A stretch of DNA of 64,000 bases from Prorocentrum cordatum (lineage: Eukaryota; Sar; Dinophyceae; Prorocentrales; Prorocentraceae): assembly GCA_963575745.1 (NCBI GenBank), contig CAUYUJ010004347.1, positions 315,347-379,346 of the forward strand, read 5' to 3'. Under the pieces are notes generated by a model that saw nothing but the letters and a program-made list of their open reading frames with translations, was not told where the DNA came from and ran no database searches. Shown piece after piece: positions 11,097 through 23,670 of the stretch. The translations under genes were made by a program, and so were the position numbers. Positions within the stretch are counted from its first letter, which is position 1. Every line of letters starts with the position of its first letter.

Positions 11097-11189
11097 CGCG
11101 GCGAGGAAAAAAACCATAACCCCACGAAACATGTGGGACAAAAACAGAACCCCATGAAGCATGTGGGGAATAATACTAATAACGTTACT

Positions 11190-12355
<1,166 letters not shown>

Positions 12356-12384
12356 CAACAAGCATAGCTCGCACCACGAATTCC

Positions 12385-12440
12385 CCAGTCAGCCACGCAC
12401 CCAGGGACAATGAATGCGGCCCCCTCACTCTGATCTCTTA
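12385..12440. repeat. Repeat adjoining the ACT array (shared with 51473-51530)
   Basis: CAGCCACGCACCC, then AGGGACAATGAATG, then CGGCCCCCTCACTCTGAT follows the ACT array. The same order with few changes follows the AAC-type array at 51473-51530. It looks like the end of a dispersed element that abuts triplet arrays. Confidence 0.6.
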
Positions 12441-12479
12441 TACGCGAGGCTTGCGCCACTTCGCGGACCACTGAAGAGG

Positions 12480-13090
12480 CGTGGAGTCCAAGGTTGATGC
12501 GTCGTGGGCTTCTTGGGCACTATTTGAGGATTTTTGGCGGCGTCTTGGGAGTTGTTTCGGGACCTGGCGGAGCCTCTTGGAGGCAGTTCTGAAGCGTGCT
12601 GGGGGCCGCCGTGCGGCCTCTTTTTGGCCTCTTGGCGGCCTCTTGGGGGCTTATTGGGGGCCTCTGTTGGTCCGCGCGGGGCTTCTCTCGCCTTTGGGGT
12701 GGCCTCTTGCGGCGGAAAGGTCGGATTTTCGGTTCGCGTCCTTCTTCGCCTCTCTTGAGGCGCTTTTCGGGTGATCTTTGATCGTCTTGGGCCCCTCTCT
12801 GGGCCGTCTTGGAAGCCTCTTGGGCCGTCCGGAGGCCCTCGTAGGGGCCTCTTGGACATTTTCGGGGTGGTCTACAGGCCCTCTTGGGCCGTCTTGGAGC
12901 GTTGGAAGCTCGAGAGGATGGAACCCCAGAAACATTGCAAAACCAACGGGAACAATGGATGTTTGCCTTTCGGGGCCCTCTTGAGAAGGCTCTTGAGGCG
13001 TCTCCAAGGTGTCTTGGGGCGTCTTGGAGCCATCGTAGGCGTCTTGGGCCAATCGTTCCGCGATTCGGGACCGTCTCGGAACGTCTGTGA
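12480..13090. repeat. Degenerate CTTGGAGGCC-type repeat, block 1
   Basis: Units of 9-13 bp built on CTTGG(G/A)GGCC(N)T recur throughout. An AT-rich core at about 12915-12985 breaks the pattern and resembles cores at about 30690-30745 and 31080-31150. On the minus strand it yields a Pro/Lys/Arg/Gln/Asp-rich frame, probably not a real protein. Confidence 0.8.
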
Positions 13091-13754
13091 GTCCACGGAA
13101 GGCAGATTTAGAAGCGCCAGAGTCTTCAAGGGTAAGCCATTATGCCTGGATACCCGCCCCCTTTCAACGGGATTCTGGACCCTTGGGGAGGGGGCATGGG
13201 GGAGGGGGACAGCCAATCATCTCACACGCCTTCTCACCACGGCAAGCGGGGGGTCGGTGGATTGTTTTTTTGAGCCCAGGGTTGTGTAGATATCCAGACC
13301 CAGACCGCTTGTTGAGAACCTGTGATTTCTCGAGCCTGTTTTCGAAGCCCACCCCCGCCAGCCAAGACTGTTTGAATTTGCCATCGGGGGCCTATCGTCG
13401 CCGATCCATCGGCGACGTATCGCCGATTCCATCTTGGTGTTCCCCCCCACAATTTGTCCCCCCTGCCGTCCCCCTCAGGTGAGAAAATCGTGGGCGCCCG
13501 TTGGATCGGGGCCGCGTTTTTGCGCACCAGCCTCGTGCTAAGCCTGCTGGCAGCGGGGGAACAGGTAGGGGAAAGGGCCCGCCAGGGACGTCGAGCGTGT
13601 GGTTCTCCTATGTGGGAGAGCGCGCCTCCCTGCAGAGGCACAGGAGCAGTGCCGTGGAGCACGCTAGGCGGCGCATCCGGGCTTGCGGGGCGGCTCTTGG
13701 CTTGTGCGCTTCCCGGCAGCTTGAACGCGGAGGTCACCCGGATCTTGCTTGTGA
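13091..13754. other. No gene; contains perfect hairpin at 13396-13417
   Basis: CGTCGCCGAT-CC-ATCGGCGACG is a perfect 10-bp stem with a 2-nt loop at 13396-13417, followed by TATCGCCGATTCC. A related, imperfect copy lies at about 14749-14776. No coding motif is seen. Confidence 0.55.
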
Positions 13755-13962
13755 GCGTCTCTCGGCATCGTTTAACCGATGCCCATTCCCATCCCCATTC
13801 CTTTCGAGTCCCCCACCAAATTACCACCCCATTTGGGAATACACCCCTCGAAACCCGAAGGGAACGACCTATATCCCCATCTAGGGGGGTAAATCGGCCA
13901 GTGGGGCCGAGGCCACGCCGCTGGGGATGGGGATCGGTTAAACGATACTCAGTCTCGACGCC
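13755..13962. mobile_element. MITE-like inverted-repeat element, second family
   Basis: The left arm (about 13755-13794) contains CATCGTTTAACCGAT and then CCCATCCCC. The right arm (about 13922-13960) is its inverse: GGGGATGGGGATCGGTTAAACGATAC. The roughly 125-bp interior has no frame. This fits a short non-autonomous terminal-inverted-repeat element, but only one copy is visible here. Confidence 0.55.
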
Positions 13963-16019
13963 CGACGCGGGTCAGCGCTCGCAGCGGGCGCTCGGCTCCG
14001 CCCCCCCGGGTTCGGCACGACCTTCCTCCAGAGTGGGAGGCGGGCTCCTCCAAGCCTCGCTCCCCCTCGCTTCTCTTCGTCGCTCCTCCTCGCTTCTCCT
14101 CCTTCCCCTCCAGATTCTTATGCCACTCCTCTTCGTTCGGTCGGACTGAGGGCCGTTGGAGATCGTGGCCTAGCCTCCTCGTCCTCCTCCTCCTCCTCCT
14201 CATTTCCCCTCCTGTTCGTCCTTCTCCTTTCGCCGCAGCGCGCCTCAGCGCTATCCCTCGTCCGCGCGGTCATCCCTCCTCCTCCTCCTCCTCCTCCTCC
14301 TCCTTCTCCTCCCTGTTCCCTCTTCCCCCTCCTCCTCATCAACGTGACCCTGCCTCCCCGAGGGGCACCGAGTGCGGGATCCCTACGCCGCCTTCCCCGC
14401 GCCGCCAGGCGCGGGCCGATGCGTGCCAAGCACGCGGGGCACTGGAGGCGCGCCCTCCGCCCCCCCCCCTTGTGCGCCCAGGGGCAACGACAGGGGGAGT
14501 GGGTGGGGGCAACTACATGATGAGCACTTGTAGGGGTGGATGGGCCCAGGGGGGTTGTCCATGCGCCCAGGATTATTGATAGGGCAGGATACGGCTGCAT
14601 TCACGCCCAAGGTCAACGATAGGCGGCGGGATATGCTCAGGGGGGAGCGCATCAACTCCCAATCGCCTACTTGTCATCGACAGGGGTCTGATAGCTCCCC
14701 ACCCCGCCCAGAAACGTGCGGTTTCGCTATCGAGGGCATACCGCCGACAGATCGGCGATGTATCGCCGAATGCAGGTCAATGTGTCGCCCCGTGAGCCAG
14801 TCCCCCCCCTATCGTTGCCCCGCATCCGCGCATTGCCCTCGGACACGGCCGGTCGGGGTCGGGCTGCGCCCTCCCCCTCCCACCTCGCGGCCCCCTGGGG
14901 CCGCGCACCAAAGGTCACCCTTGCCTAGGGTCACCCCTGCGTGTAGGCGACCTCGGCATGACGCAGGCGAGTCTCGAGGGAATCTGGTGCTACGTTTTTG
15001 GCGCAGCGATCGGGCTCTGGGGGCCCCGCCCTGGCCCCGGGGTCCGTCAGAGAACGGCTCGTGGCGAAGAGCTGGTTCCTGGGGGGAAAGCTGAGCCCCA
15101 GAGGTCCAGGACCCCCTCCTCCCCCTCCCCCTCCTCCTCCTCCTTCTCCTCCTCCTTTCCCTCAGGACCCTTTTCCTTTATGCTAGGCTTCTCCATCGCG
15201 CCGCCATCGGCCGCGGCCTCGTCCTGATCCAATCATCCTCATCCTCTTCGGCAAAGAGGATTCCGTGACACTGCCAGTCTGGATTATTTCGGGCATGCAA
15301 CTTATTCCTTCCACAGGCGTACATCGAGCCCGATGTATCTGCCAGTTTAGATCCCCGATCTTTGGTGGTGCTGGTCGGATGTCCGAGCACCATGTTGATA
15401 CACTCGTTTGGGGCAGGATGCGCTTCCCAGGTCCTGAAACGGCCGACCCCTCGGATCGGATATTTTGTTCGAGACCTAGCACACGGACCCGAGGAGTTAT
15501 TGACCGCGTTTGGCTGCGAGGATCTGCGTCGGGGGGGAGGGGGGGAAACCGTCATGGTAGTCTTCCCCCGCGCGCCGCCTCTGACCGCGGCCAGTCTGGG
15601 TCGAGCAGCCCTGCTCCCCCTCCTAGACAAAGAGGTGAGAGGGGGGGGGGAGGGAGGGAGAGGAGGAGGAGGCGAAGAAGGAGGAGGAGGCGGTGGAGGA
15701 GGAGGTGGTGGTGGAGAAGGGGCAGGAGATCGGAGGAAAGGAGCGCGCCGACACCATCACCAGGGGTGCCACCTCCAGCGAGGAGGTCCACGAGACATCC
15801 TCGCATGGGTGGCGGTGGTGTCGCTCTGCCTGGCTCCCAGGCGGGGGACCGGAGGCAGCCCGAGATGCATCTGCGACCCTTCAGTGCGCCCTCTCATCCC
15901 GAGTCCCGTTCCCACGAGGCCGCTGCAGGTGCTCCGCTCCACTGCTGGGAGCGCCCTCCCCTCCCTGGAATCTGACGCACGCCTGGTGGGTCTTCGCAAT
16001 GTCGTGGTCGGGCAGCCCG
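13963..16019. other. GC-rich intergenic stretch with CTC/GGA arrays; no supported gene
   Basis: Pyrimidine triplet arrays lie at about 14183-14212, 14276-14335 and 15115-15170, and a purine array at about 15640-15725. Open frames on both strands overlap and are dominated by Pro, Arg, Gly and Ser. No domain is recognisable. Confidence 0.5.
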
Positions 16020-16225
16020 CACCCTCCTGTCCCAGATTCGTTCCGATTCGCTCGGCCCATTTCGATGTGGATTCTGGCCTGCCCGCTCCGATCCGATTCC
16101 AGCATGCGAGCGGTCGGGTGCGGACCGATGCCTGGACGGCGCTGTTGTGCATCCGGGCGCGACCGATTCGGTTGGCTTCCGACTCTGGGCCGATGCAGCA
16201 CGATCGGACACATGTTCCTATCTGA
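16020..16225. repeat. GATTCG-rich dispersed repeat R2, copy 1
   Basis: Rich in GATTCG/GATCCGATTC words. It shares GTTGTGCATCC, then a CCGATTCG block and GCCGATGCAGCACG, in the same order as 51755-51965. Non-coding. Confidence 0.5.
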
Positions 16226-17250
16226 TGCGATTTTGCGGTTTGATGCGGGCTGGTCTTTCCCACCGCCCGCCGAAGTTGAGAGAGGGGATGTGGAGGAGAA
16301 GGAGGTTGGGGAGCATGCGAGTCCTTCCCCTGGAGGCTGCCCGGTCCGTCCTCCCAGCCCCCGCTCCCATCCACTTCAGATTCCCCCCTCTCTCCTGCTG
16401 CTTCCTGCCCGCCCCCCCCCCATTTCCCACCCCTCGGATCTAGCTCCCCTCCCACCTCCTCGTCGACCGCCCCATGGCGCATGCTGCTCGCTCCCCTCTC
16501 AGGCGCTGCGTGCGGCACGCGCGCGGCGGGACTCCTGCAGAGTGCGCCGTTTGGGCACGGGGTCTTGGGTCTCAGGTGGGGGCGACCGGTCCGCATCCCT
16601 GTCGCGCCAGCGCCAAATGGCCCACGGAGTGCGCACGTGATGGGACGTTTGATAGCCATCCCCTGCATTACCCACCTCTCTGACCCAGGGGCCCGTTTTC
16701 AATCCCTTGGCAGAAACGGCCATTACCGGGGGGGATGGGGGGGGCACAGGGGCTTGTATGGAGCAAAACGCGTTCCTGAGAAAGTGTACAGCAAGGACTT
16801 CACGAACCACTGAAGATGCGAATTTGTTCGATGCCTATCTCGAAGGAGGTCTGACTAAGAAGGGTAACGATGCAAGTGTTTCCTGTTTTTCTGCTCTGCG
16901 CTCCGACTCCCCTCCCACCCCGCCCTCGCCGCCCGCCCGCCCCCCCCGCTGGCCCCGCCGAGCTTGAGCCCCCCCGCGCGCGCAGGACCAAGCGCGCAGG
17001 CAGCCCGCCGCCTCGGGTGCCGCCGCCTGCGCTGCGCTGCGCCGGTGCCAGCCAGTGCGTTTGGCAGGGTTGCGAGGCTATGGGCCATAGGGGCCGTGTG
17101 CCAGACCAGAGAATGAAATATCACGTAGTCCCCGGGGAGTGCTTCCAGCTTCCGAGGGGCTCACGCTGCGAAAAAAAACACGACGTCGGATTTCTGCAGT
17201 CAGCGCCGACCGAGACAAGGCTGGGGTTGTGTGACCCCACAGCCGGGAGC
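16226..17250. other. No supported gene
   Basis: GC-rich DNA with homopolymer C and G runs and no motif-bearing frame. Confidence 0.45.
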
Positions 17251-17315
17251 CCTCCTCGTCCTCGTCCTCGTCCTCCTCCTCCTCCTCTTCCTCCTTCTCC
17301 TCCTCCTCCTCCTCT
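17251..17315. repeat. CTC-type triplet array at LINE-A 5' end
   Basis: CCTCCTCGTCCTCGTCCTCGTCCTCC-like tract that runs directly into the spliced-leader relic. Its GTC interruptions resemble those in the array at 23939-23990 on the other side of LINE-A. Confidence 0.9.
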
Positions 17316-17337
17316 TTCGTAGCCATTTTGGCTCAAG
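17316..17337 (+). other. Dinoflagellate spliced-leader relic (LINE-A)
   Basis: Matches the conserved 22-nt dinoflagellate SL exon except for one change at position 2 (TTCGTAGCC...). It abuts an ATG at 17338 directly. SL is added to mRNA by trans-splicing, so its presence in the genome indicates reverse transcription of a mature RNA. Confidence 0.93.
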
Positions 17338-18544
17338 ATGTCAGGTTCCCTTGGGGCCAAAACGGATACCGCTAGTCCGCGGCCAGACTACGAATTTCCT
17401 CGCCTTTGCTGCAGGAGTTGGGCACCTGCACCCTCTGTCCCCGAGCTCCAGGATCTCCCATGGCGCCACCGCTCCCTGACGTTCTCCACGGCCCGCGCAC
17501 GCCACTGTGGGGCTGTGCGTGTGGGGCGGAGCGCAACTGGGCGTCAAGGATCCGATGCCGTTTTGGACGGAGTGCCCCGCAGAAGGTCCTCACTGCAGCG
17601 AAGAAGGCCCATGCCAGCTCCGAGCCGCCCAGCCGCTCGGTCGCACCTCCTGGCAGGCGTCAGGGTCCCGCATCCGTTGCACCGTGGGCCCAGGACACGC
17701 TGCTCCAGCTTCGTAAGCAGGTCCCGGAGCTCCAGTCGCAGCTCCGCCAGTCAAACCCGAGTGCCAGCACAGATGATGGAGCTGACGCGTCCGATGGTGA
17801 CTCGGGCGAGGACCTCCAGGCCCAGGCGGCCTATTTCGAGAAGCTCGCCACCCGCATGCCCCTGCCTCTGCGAAGGCTATGCATGCGCAGAAGGCTGGCC
17901 AGTTCCGTGAACGCCTCGACAAGTGCCAGTCTCCTGACAATGCGCACCGTCGAGCTCAAGATAAGCTCAAGAATGCGAAGAATATGTTCAAGCAGCTCAC
18001 ATAGGACCGCGACAAGTTGCAGTCGCAGCCCCAGCACATCCAGACGGCGCTGGAGAACAAGTCTGCTGCCATCGCCGCCAGGTCCGTGGAGACTGCGACC
18101 CTGGAGGAGGAGTTCGCGGCCGCCGCCAAGGCGGTGGCCCCCGCGAAGGCGATGGGCCACCCGTTCAAGTTCAACCAGGCTGAGCTCCCACCGCAGGCCC
18201 AGGAGCTCGTCAAAGGCATGGGTGACCAGGCCGCATTGCTACTCTCCTCGGTTGAGGCCCAGGTTGGTAAGACGTTCGCGGCTGCCGTCCCCGTCGCTGA
18301 CTCGGGCGATGAAGATGACCCAGGTGCTGCCATGGGCATTGCTGAAGATGATGACGTTAGTGATGATCGGACTCCACGTCGCGGTGTCCCACGCCTGGCC
18401 GAGCGACAGCTCGCCGCCGAGGAGATCAAGAGTTTCTACGACCTCGCCTGTTCTACCGCTAGCTCCGCTGACCAGGCCCAGTTCGAGGCCACCTTCAACG
18501 AGCTCATTGCAGGCCTCCACAAGACCAAGAAGTCGCGAGTTTGA
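17338..18544 (+). pseudogene. LINE-A ORF1 (RNA-binding/gag-like), frameshifted
   Basis: Coding starts at the ATG touching the SL. Reading switches frame at least twice. A segment near 17490-17580 reads WGCACG, then RNWASRIRCR, resembling a RanBP2-type Cys2Cys2 zinc finger often found in dinoflagellate LINE ORF1s, with the last Cys pair eroded. After about 17860 the sequence reads AQKAGQFRERLDK, a TAG stop at 18002-18004, and then a long helical segment (DRDKLQSQ... ALENKSAAIAARS... TLEEEFAAAAKA) likely to form a coiled coil. It ends near 18542. ORF1 proteins of LINEs bind element RNA; the role here is by analogy. Confidence 0.65.
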
Positions 18545-18629
18545 CCCGCAACCTGTTGTTGCCACCTGTCTCCCTGTCCACCGCGGGCGTGTACGCCAGC
18601 CACCTACGCCTGAGCCACGGGCAACGCTA

Positions 18630-19350
18630 CGTATCGAGCCCTTCAATGCCAACCGTGGCCTTCGTAATTTGAAGGAGAGGATTCAGCAGACCCCCGCCGT
18701 CGTTTTCGTGGCCCAGGAGGTTGGGATTACAGCCGACCAGAAAGATGAGCTTACTGCCTGGGCTGGCAGGTGCGGTTGGCATGTGATTCTTTCTCCCAGA
18801 AAAACCGTCGCGCTCGACGACGCCGATGCAGGGTGTTGCAGTGTTGGCTCGAACCCGCATCGGCCTTCGCGGACCTGACCAGGCTGCGATGGTCGTGCAC
18901 CCGCACCGTGCGTTGCACGCAGTGGTACGCTTCCCAGGATGGCCACCCCTGCACCTCATTGTCATGTACCTAGCGGTGTGACAAGGCACCCAGGGGCGAA
19001 ATGCCAGCATAGTGGCCCAGGTTGGCCATCGTATCGCTTCGCTTCGTCATCCTGTAGTGATTGCTGCAGATTGGAACGCCCCCCCCCCCCCCACCCACCC
19101 CCCAAGTCGAGGAGGCAGGTTTTACCAGGGAGGCTCAAGTCGCGATCGTCGCCCCCCCCCCCCCCCCACCCCACTACCTACGTGCATTTCGCCCACCACG
19201 AGCCGTGCGGTTGATTTCTTCGCGGTCAATGCAGCGGCACGCCATTTGGTTGACTACGTCATGGTTGATTCTGCTTGGCCCAAGCGGCCTCATAGGCCGA
19301 CTGTGCTTGGATTGACGGACCAAGGATTACGCCAGCAGTGCCTTGCGTAT
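18630..19350 (+). pseudogene. LINE-A endonuclease, broken by frameshifts and poly-C tracts
   Basis: Fragments read FNANRGLRNLKERI, VVFVAQEVGI (the catalytic QE-type motif), VAVLART, VIAADWNAPP (the GDxN-type motif with ADWN) and DFFAVN with VDSAWPKRPHRP. These are consistent with the EEP endonuclease of dinoflagellate LINEs. Two C homopolymer tracts, about 19079-19093 and 19150-19170, shift the frame. Confidence 0.7.
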
Positions 19351-20767
19351 GCCGTGGGTGTCAAGTTGGATACACATTGTGTCTGTGGTCCTTGCCAGCC
19401 TGGGCCATGCTGGGCTGCGGCTGCCCACCCGGCTCAAGCCGCTGGGGGGGCTTGCCGCGATGGTGACCTACGTGTGGCGTGGAGGCTCCTTACACAGGCT
19501 TGGGCTACTTTCGCGGCTACCGCGGAGGTTGAGATCCGCATCCTTACCAGCAGTGAGCGAGCCAATACTACGCGGGGTGCTCCGCCGAAGCCGCGCTGGG
19601 TTGACCACCATCACCGACCTCTACCTCTCTCGGGGGCGACGGCCATCGCGCACGGGTGGATGTGGTTAGACCAGGCCCTGGCCAACTTCGCTAAGCTGCC
19701 CCAGGACCCCAGCGCGCCCGTGGTCGCGCTCCAGGCGGAGCTGGGTGCCTTTCTTGCGGAGCAGTATCATGGTCAAGGCCTCAACGATGACCTTGACAAT
19801 GCTGTCCGCGATGGCCGCTTCATGCTTGACAGGGCCTGTGCAATGGCTGCTGGGGAACCCCGTGATGATCCGCCCCTGCAGCCGCGACTGCGCCAGCCAC
19901 AGACCAATCGCTTCGACGATGATTGGCGCGATCCTTTCGATGATTTACAACACGAGCAGGAGACAGGTGGTGTTTGTCCTATCTCGGATCATGCGAACCC
20001 TGGAGTGGCGTCACTTCTGCGCGACAGGCCACCGACGGGTGGGCCCGCCCTTCGGGGTCAGAAGGGGGGCCCCTCTCCCGCGCAGCTAACCAGGTAGGGG
20101 CCCCCGACGGGGGGGCGGTCGTTGCCCCCTACCTGGCTGGTGACATAGCCCCAGGGTGCGCACGGTCAAGCGAGACCGCTGCCTCCGCCCGCGCCCCAGC
20201 GGGCCTGCGCGGCGTTGAGGCTGCCTCCTGCGATGGCGCAGTCGAGGCCATGCGGCCCGAGGCCAGGACAGCAGCTACTGTCCTCACTGAACGGCGTGCA
20301 GATTTTGCAAAGCAGGTTCACGATATTCAGGCAGCGGATCAACGGGAGTCGTGGCAGCGGTGGCAGGACTGGTGTGATACTGCCTCAGCCAATGGTGGTC
20401 GTGGCCTTCACCGTGCGACTCGTGTTCCTGATGCACCGCGTCCAACAGTGGTTGCAACTGTGAATGGCAAGTATGATCGCCCACATGATGTAGTAGCAGC
20501 TGAAGTTGACAAGTACCGTCGGTGGTGGCATGCCTCTGACTCTCCGTTGCCTGCCTGGACACCCGACAGGTCAGCGCTGCCTCGAGCGACGGCAGCACAG
20601 CTGAGAGAAGTATCAATGACGTTCCCACACACGACAGTGGCCAGTGTGGCTCGAATTCATCCCCGACGTTTCTCGCTCCTACCTGACCATGCGCTCGAAG
20701 TGTTGGCCACGCTGCACCAGGCCTGCGAGCCATCGGCCTTCTACCAAGGCGACTTTCTTGCATTGTC
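19351..20767 (+). pseudogene. LINE-A endonuclease-RT linker region
   Basis: Long frames continue the element between endonuclease and RT. They contain conserved-looking segments such as WQRWQDWCD, AEVDKYRRWWHAS and ARIHPRRFSLLPDHAL. The frame changes near 20000-20100 in a GC-rich stretch and again at about 20768. Confidence 0.6.
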
Positions 20768-22774
20768 ATGATTGTCATGCCGATGTTGGCGAAGCCTGAC
20801 TCAGGCCATCGCCTAGTCATTCTCTATGCTGGTGCCCATCGCCTTTGGCAGAAGTACCGGCGTGACCCCCTTGGCCTAATGCATGACGCGCTCAAGCGAC
20901 GACGCTGGGGTGCGATTGCTGGCAGGAGCGCATTGGATTTACATTGGTTCCAGGCTTCCCGCTGGGAGGCAGCCACGGCCGACGACCACTACAGCGCGCT
21001 GCTCCTGATGGACTACAGCAAGTTCTACGAGGGTATACCGCCCGAAACCCTTCGTGATATAATGATTGCCTGTGGGATTCCGATGCCCATGATGAAGCTG
21101 ATGTGCAATACTTGGAGGGGGCCGCGCATCATTCGTCTCGGCCTGCGCCGCAGCCCCACCGTGCTCCGCGCCAAGTACGGCCTCCCTGCGGGTCGCGCCT
21201 ACGCTGATGTAGCGGTGCGTGTCTTCACAGTTACAGAATATGATAAGTTTTTGGTGCGGAATCCCGCGGTTGATTTCATGAGCTACATCGACGACACGGG
21301 AGTTCATGTTTCGGGAGCTGACCGTGATGTGGCACTAGGTGTTGCCGCTCAGGCAGGCCAGGATGTCTTCAGAGTTTCCTATTCACTGGAGGCCACCCTC
21401 AATGATAAGGTGGCGATCGTGTCAAATGTTCCTCAACTCGGTCAAGATGTGGCAGGACAGATAGGATTGGATCGACAGAAGGTGCGCCCTGCGGTTGCGT
21501 ACCTTGGGACGGACTATGCCGCTGCCCGCCGACGTGCCCACCCCTTCACGGGCAGGAAGCGCCCCAATCGCACCCGCAAAGCACGCCAACGTTTAGCTAA
21601 GTCTGCCAGGCGCAGATCAATGCGGATGGCTGATGAGAAACTTGGGCGGGCATTCGCAACAGGAATCAAGTTGGGCTCGCAGTATGGAGTTGAAGTCAAC
21701 GGAGTTGATGATCGTGAGCTGCTATCGCTACGCCGCCAAGCCCTGTCTTTTAAGTCGCCCACCACTAAAGGTGCTAGTTTTAGGGCTAAATTGGCCCTCC
21801 ATGGAGAACCCATGACCCGTGAAGCCATGGCCCTCGCCCTACAGTGGGCTAAGCTGGTCTGGCAGGCCCACATGTTCCCCCAGGAGGCTCTGGTAGGCAC
21901 CCAAGAGCTCAAGTGGATCTGGGCCCGCGTGTTTCACTACGGCCTTGTGGCCCCAGCTTCTTGGGCACAGTCAAAAGGGCCTGTCGGCCGCGTCCTCCTC
22001 TGCCTGGCCCGCGCGGGCTGGCAAGCCGTTTCAGCCACCCTTTGGAAGGGCCACAATGGGGTTCAGATAGACCTTACCCACGCGTCGCCCAGTCTGCCCC
22101 TTGGGATGTTTAAGGTTTCGTCCCAGGCTGGCCACGAAAGGACGTTCGGGGAGCAGTTGGGGGTCGGAGGTCATAAGGCCAGCCTGGAACCAGTCAGTCG
22201 TGCGCTTCGAACCAAGAAGTACACGCGGTACCAGAAGTATTTAGTTCGGTCGTGTCTGTGCGGTTGCCTCTGGACAGAGTCGCATGCCCATGAAAAAGAG
22301 TACGCAACGGATCGTGGAGGTCAGTACCAGTGCGGCAAGCCAGACACAGTGTTTCATAGACTTTACGAATGTCAGTTACCACATATCCTCGAGGCTCGCG
22401 CCTCCTCCGGCGTCTCGCAGAGTTTCGTTCGGTCTGGCCCCGAGGCTGGGCCCGACTGTCGGCTCTATGTGCGAGGTGCGGTCGTCATCGAAGATGAAGA
22501 TGTACCACCGATTTCTTCCCAGCCTGTTGCCCAAGTGCTCACAGGTGATGGGGCTTTGTTGCCTGACACTGACATAGAAGAGATAGTCCAGTTTGCGGGG
22601 GCCTCACAGAGTCTCCACATTGCAGTTGACGGCAGCAGCACGATGCCTACGCTCTCTGTTTTCCAGCGAGCAGCTTACAGCGTGATCATTGTTTCAGCCT
22701 TCGCCTCCCAAAACTTGCGCGGCCCTCCGAGGGGTCATTCCAGCTGGCTTCCCGCAGACCCCAGCGATGGCTGA
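20768..22774 (+). CDS. LINE-A reverse transcriptase
   Basis: A 668-residue frame has LLMDYSKFYEGIPPETL (motif A region), GLPAGRAYADV (motif B region) and FMSYIDDTGVHV (motif C, box YIDD). A basic connector (RKRPNRTRKARQRLAKSARRRSMR) and a His/Cys-bearing region follow. The last 50 codons begin the RNase H (LHIAVDGSS, first acidic motif). The frame then shifts, and the RNase H continues in the frame starting near 22700. Overlap of ATG 20768 with the TGA of the previous frame suggests an indel rather than a true start. Confidence 0.8.
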   Translation: MIVMPMLAKPDSGHRLVILYAGAHRLWQKYRRDPLGLMHDALKRRRWGAIAGRSALDLHWFQASRWEAATADDHYSALLLMDYSKFYEGIPPETLRDIMIACGIPMPMMKLMCNTWRGPRIIRLGLRRSPTVLRAKYGLPAGRAYADVAVRVFTVTEYDKFLVRNPAVDFMSYIDDTGVHVSGADRDVALGVAAQAGQDVFRVSYSLEATLNDKVAIVSNVPQLGQDVAGQIGLDRQKVRPAVAYLGTDYAAARRRAHPFTGRKRPNRTRKARQRLAKSARRRSMRMADEKLGRAFATGIKLGSQYGVEVNGVDDRELLSLRRQALSFKSPTTKGASFRAKLALHGEPMTREAMALALQWAKLVWQAHMFPQEALVGTQELKWIWARVFHYGLVAPASWAQSKGPVGRVLLCLARAGWQAVSATLWKGHNGVQIDLTHASPSLPLGMFKVSSQAGHERTFGEQLGVGGHKASLEPVSRALRTKKYTRYQKYLVRSCLCGCLWTESHAHEKEYATDRGGQYQCGKPDTVFHRLYECQLPHILEARASSGVSQSFVRSGPEAGPDCRLYVRGAVVIEDEDVPPISSQPVAQVLTGDGALLPDTDIEEIVQFAGASQSLHIAVDGSSTMPTLSVFQRAAYSVIIVSAFASQNLRGPPRGHSSWLPADPSDG

Positions 22775-23160
22775 TAATTTTGCCCTAGCGGTGGCATGTC
22801 AGATTGCAGATCGACCAGTGTACATTCACGCTGACTGTAAGACTGCCATCTCGCAGGCATTGTTACCCCGAGCTGCGCAGCTCCGACCCAACAATTTGTT
22901 TGCTGGCGTGTCTGCGTTCGCTAGGTCGTTGCCAGGATTCCAGCACACCCAGGCGGTTCAGCATGTGAAGGCCCATCGTAGCAACGAAGTCATCGATGCA
23001 TTGCCGCCTCACGAGCGCGTGATTGCGCGAAGCAATTGGGAGGCTGACATCGATGCCAAGCAGGCGTTGTTGTTGCACGCCCCCACCGGTCCCGAGGCTG
23101 CCATGAGACTCGATCGTGACATGGATCAGGTCTCCAATTTTGTCAAGCTGGCTGCCGCCA
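22616..23160 (+). pseudogene. LINE-A RNase H, canonical motif order, one frameshift
   Basis: AVDGSS (first Asp) lies at the end of the RT frame. After a frameshift around 22700-22760 the sequence reads AMADNFALAVACQI (second acidic helix, with Asp for the usual Glu), YIHADCKTAI (third motif) and HVKAHRS followed by NWEADIDAKQAL (fourth motif). The order is the usual one, unlike the element at 5758-6951. Confidence 0.75.
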
Positions 23161-23670
23161 TTCTCCCAGAGTGTGGGAACCGCCGTCAGCGCCGTGACCG
23201 CCCGCTTGCGAGGCACAGCTCTGTTAGGGCGGGACCCTCTTGGCACGAGTGGCAGGATGGACCTTTAGGCTCCCAGTGTAAGCACTGTTTTTCGCTGGCC
23301 CCGCAGGCCCCTAGTGCCGAGGTGACGGGGTGTCCTGGGGCCCCGCTTTTCGTTCGTAGTGTCGTCCGCCGTTCCCTGGGGCACCTGATAGTTGGCGCGG
23401 CTTCCCACGAGATCCACCCCAGGGGCCCCCCCGGGCCAAGGGCCTGCAGGCCCACGTTGCAGCTTCTGTGTCTGAGGTGCGGGCGTTGGTCTCAGCGGCG
23501 CGCCCGCAAGCTCGCGGACGAGTGCAAGCGCCCTCCCCGCAAAGGAGCCGAGGCCCTGTCCAAGCGTGCCCAAGGTCTTGGGCCGAGCAACCGTGCACGC
23601 CAGTTTATAGATCGCGCTGCCCGTGCTCACCACCTCCCCCTCCGTCGACGGGCCCGAGAGCGCGGACCCG
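23160..23670 (+). pseudogene. LINE-A C-terminal Cys/His region
   Basis: Reads HEWQDGPLGSQCKHC, then GHLIVGAAS and CLRCGRWSQRRARKLADEC followed by KRAQGLGPSN. Paired CxxC motifs suggest a zinc-binding tail that is recurrent in dinoflagellate LINE polyproteins. The function is unknown. Confidence 0.55.
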
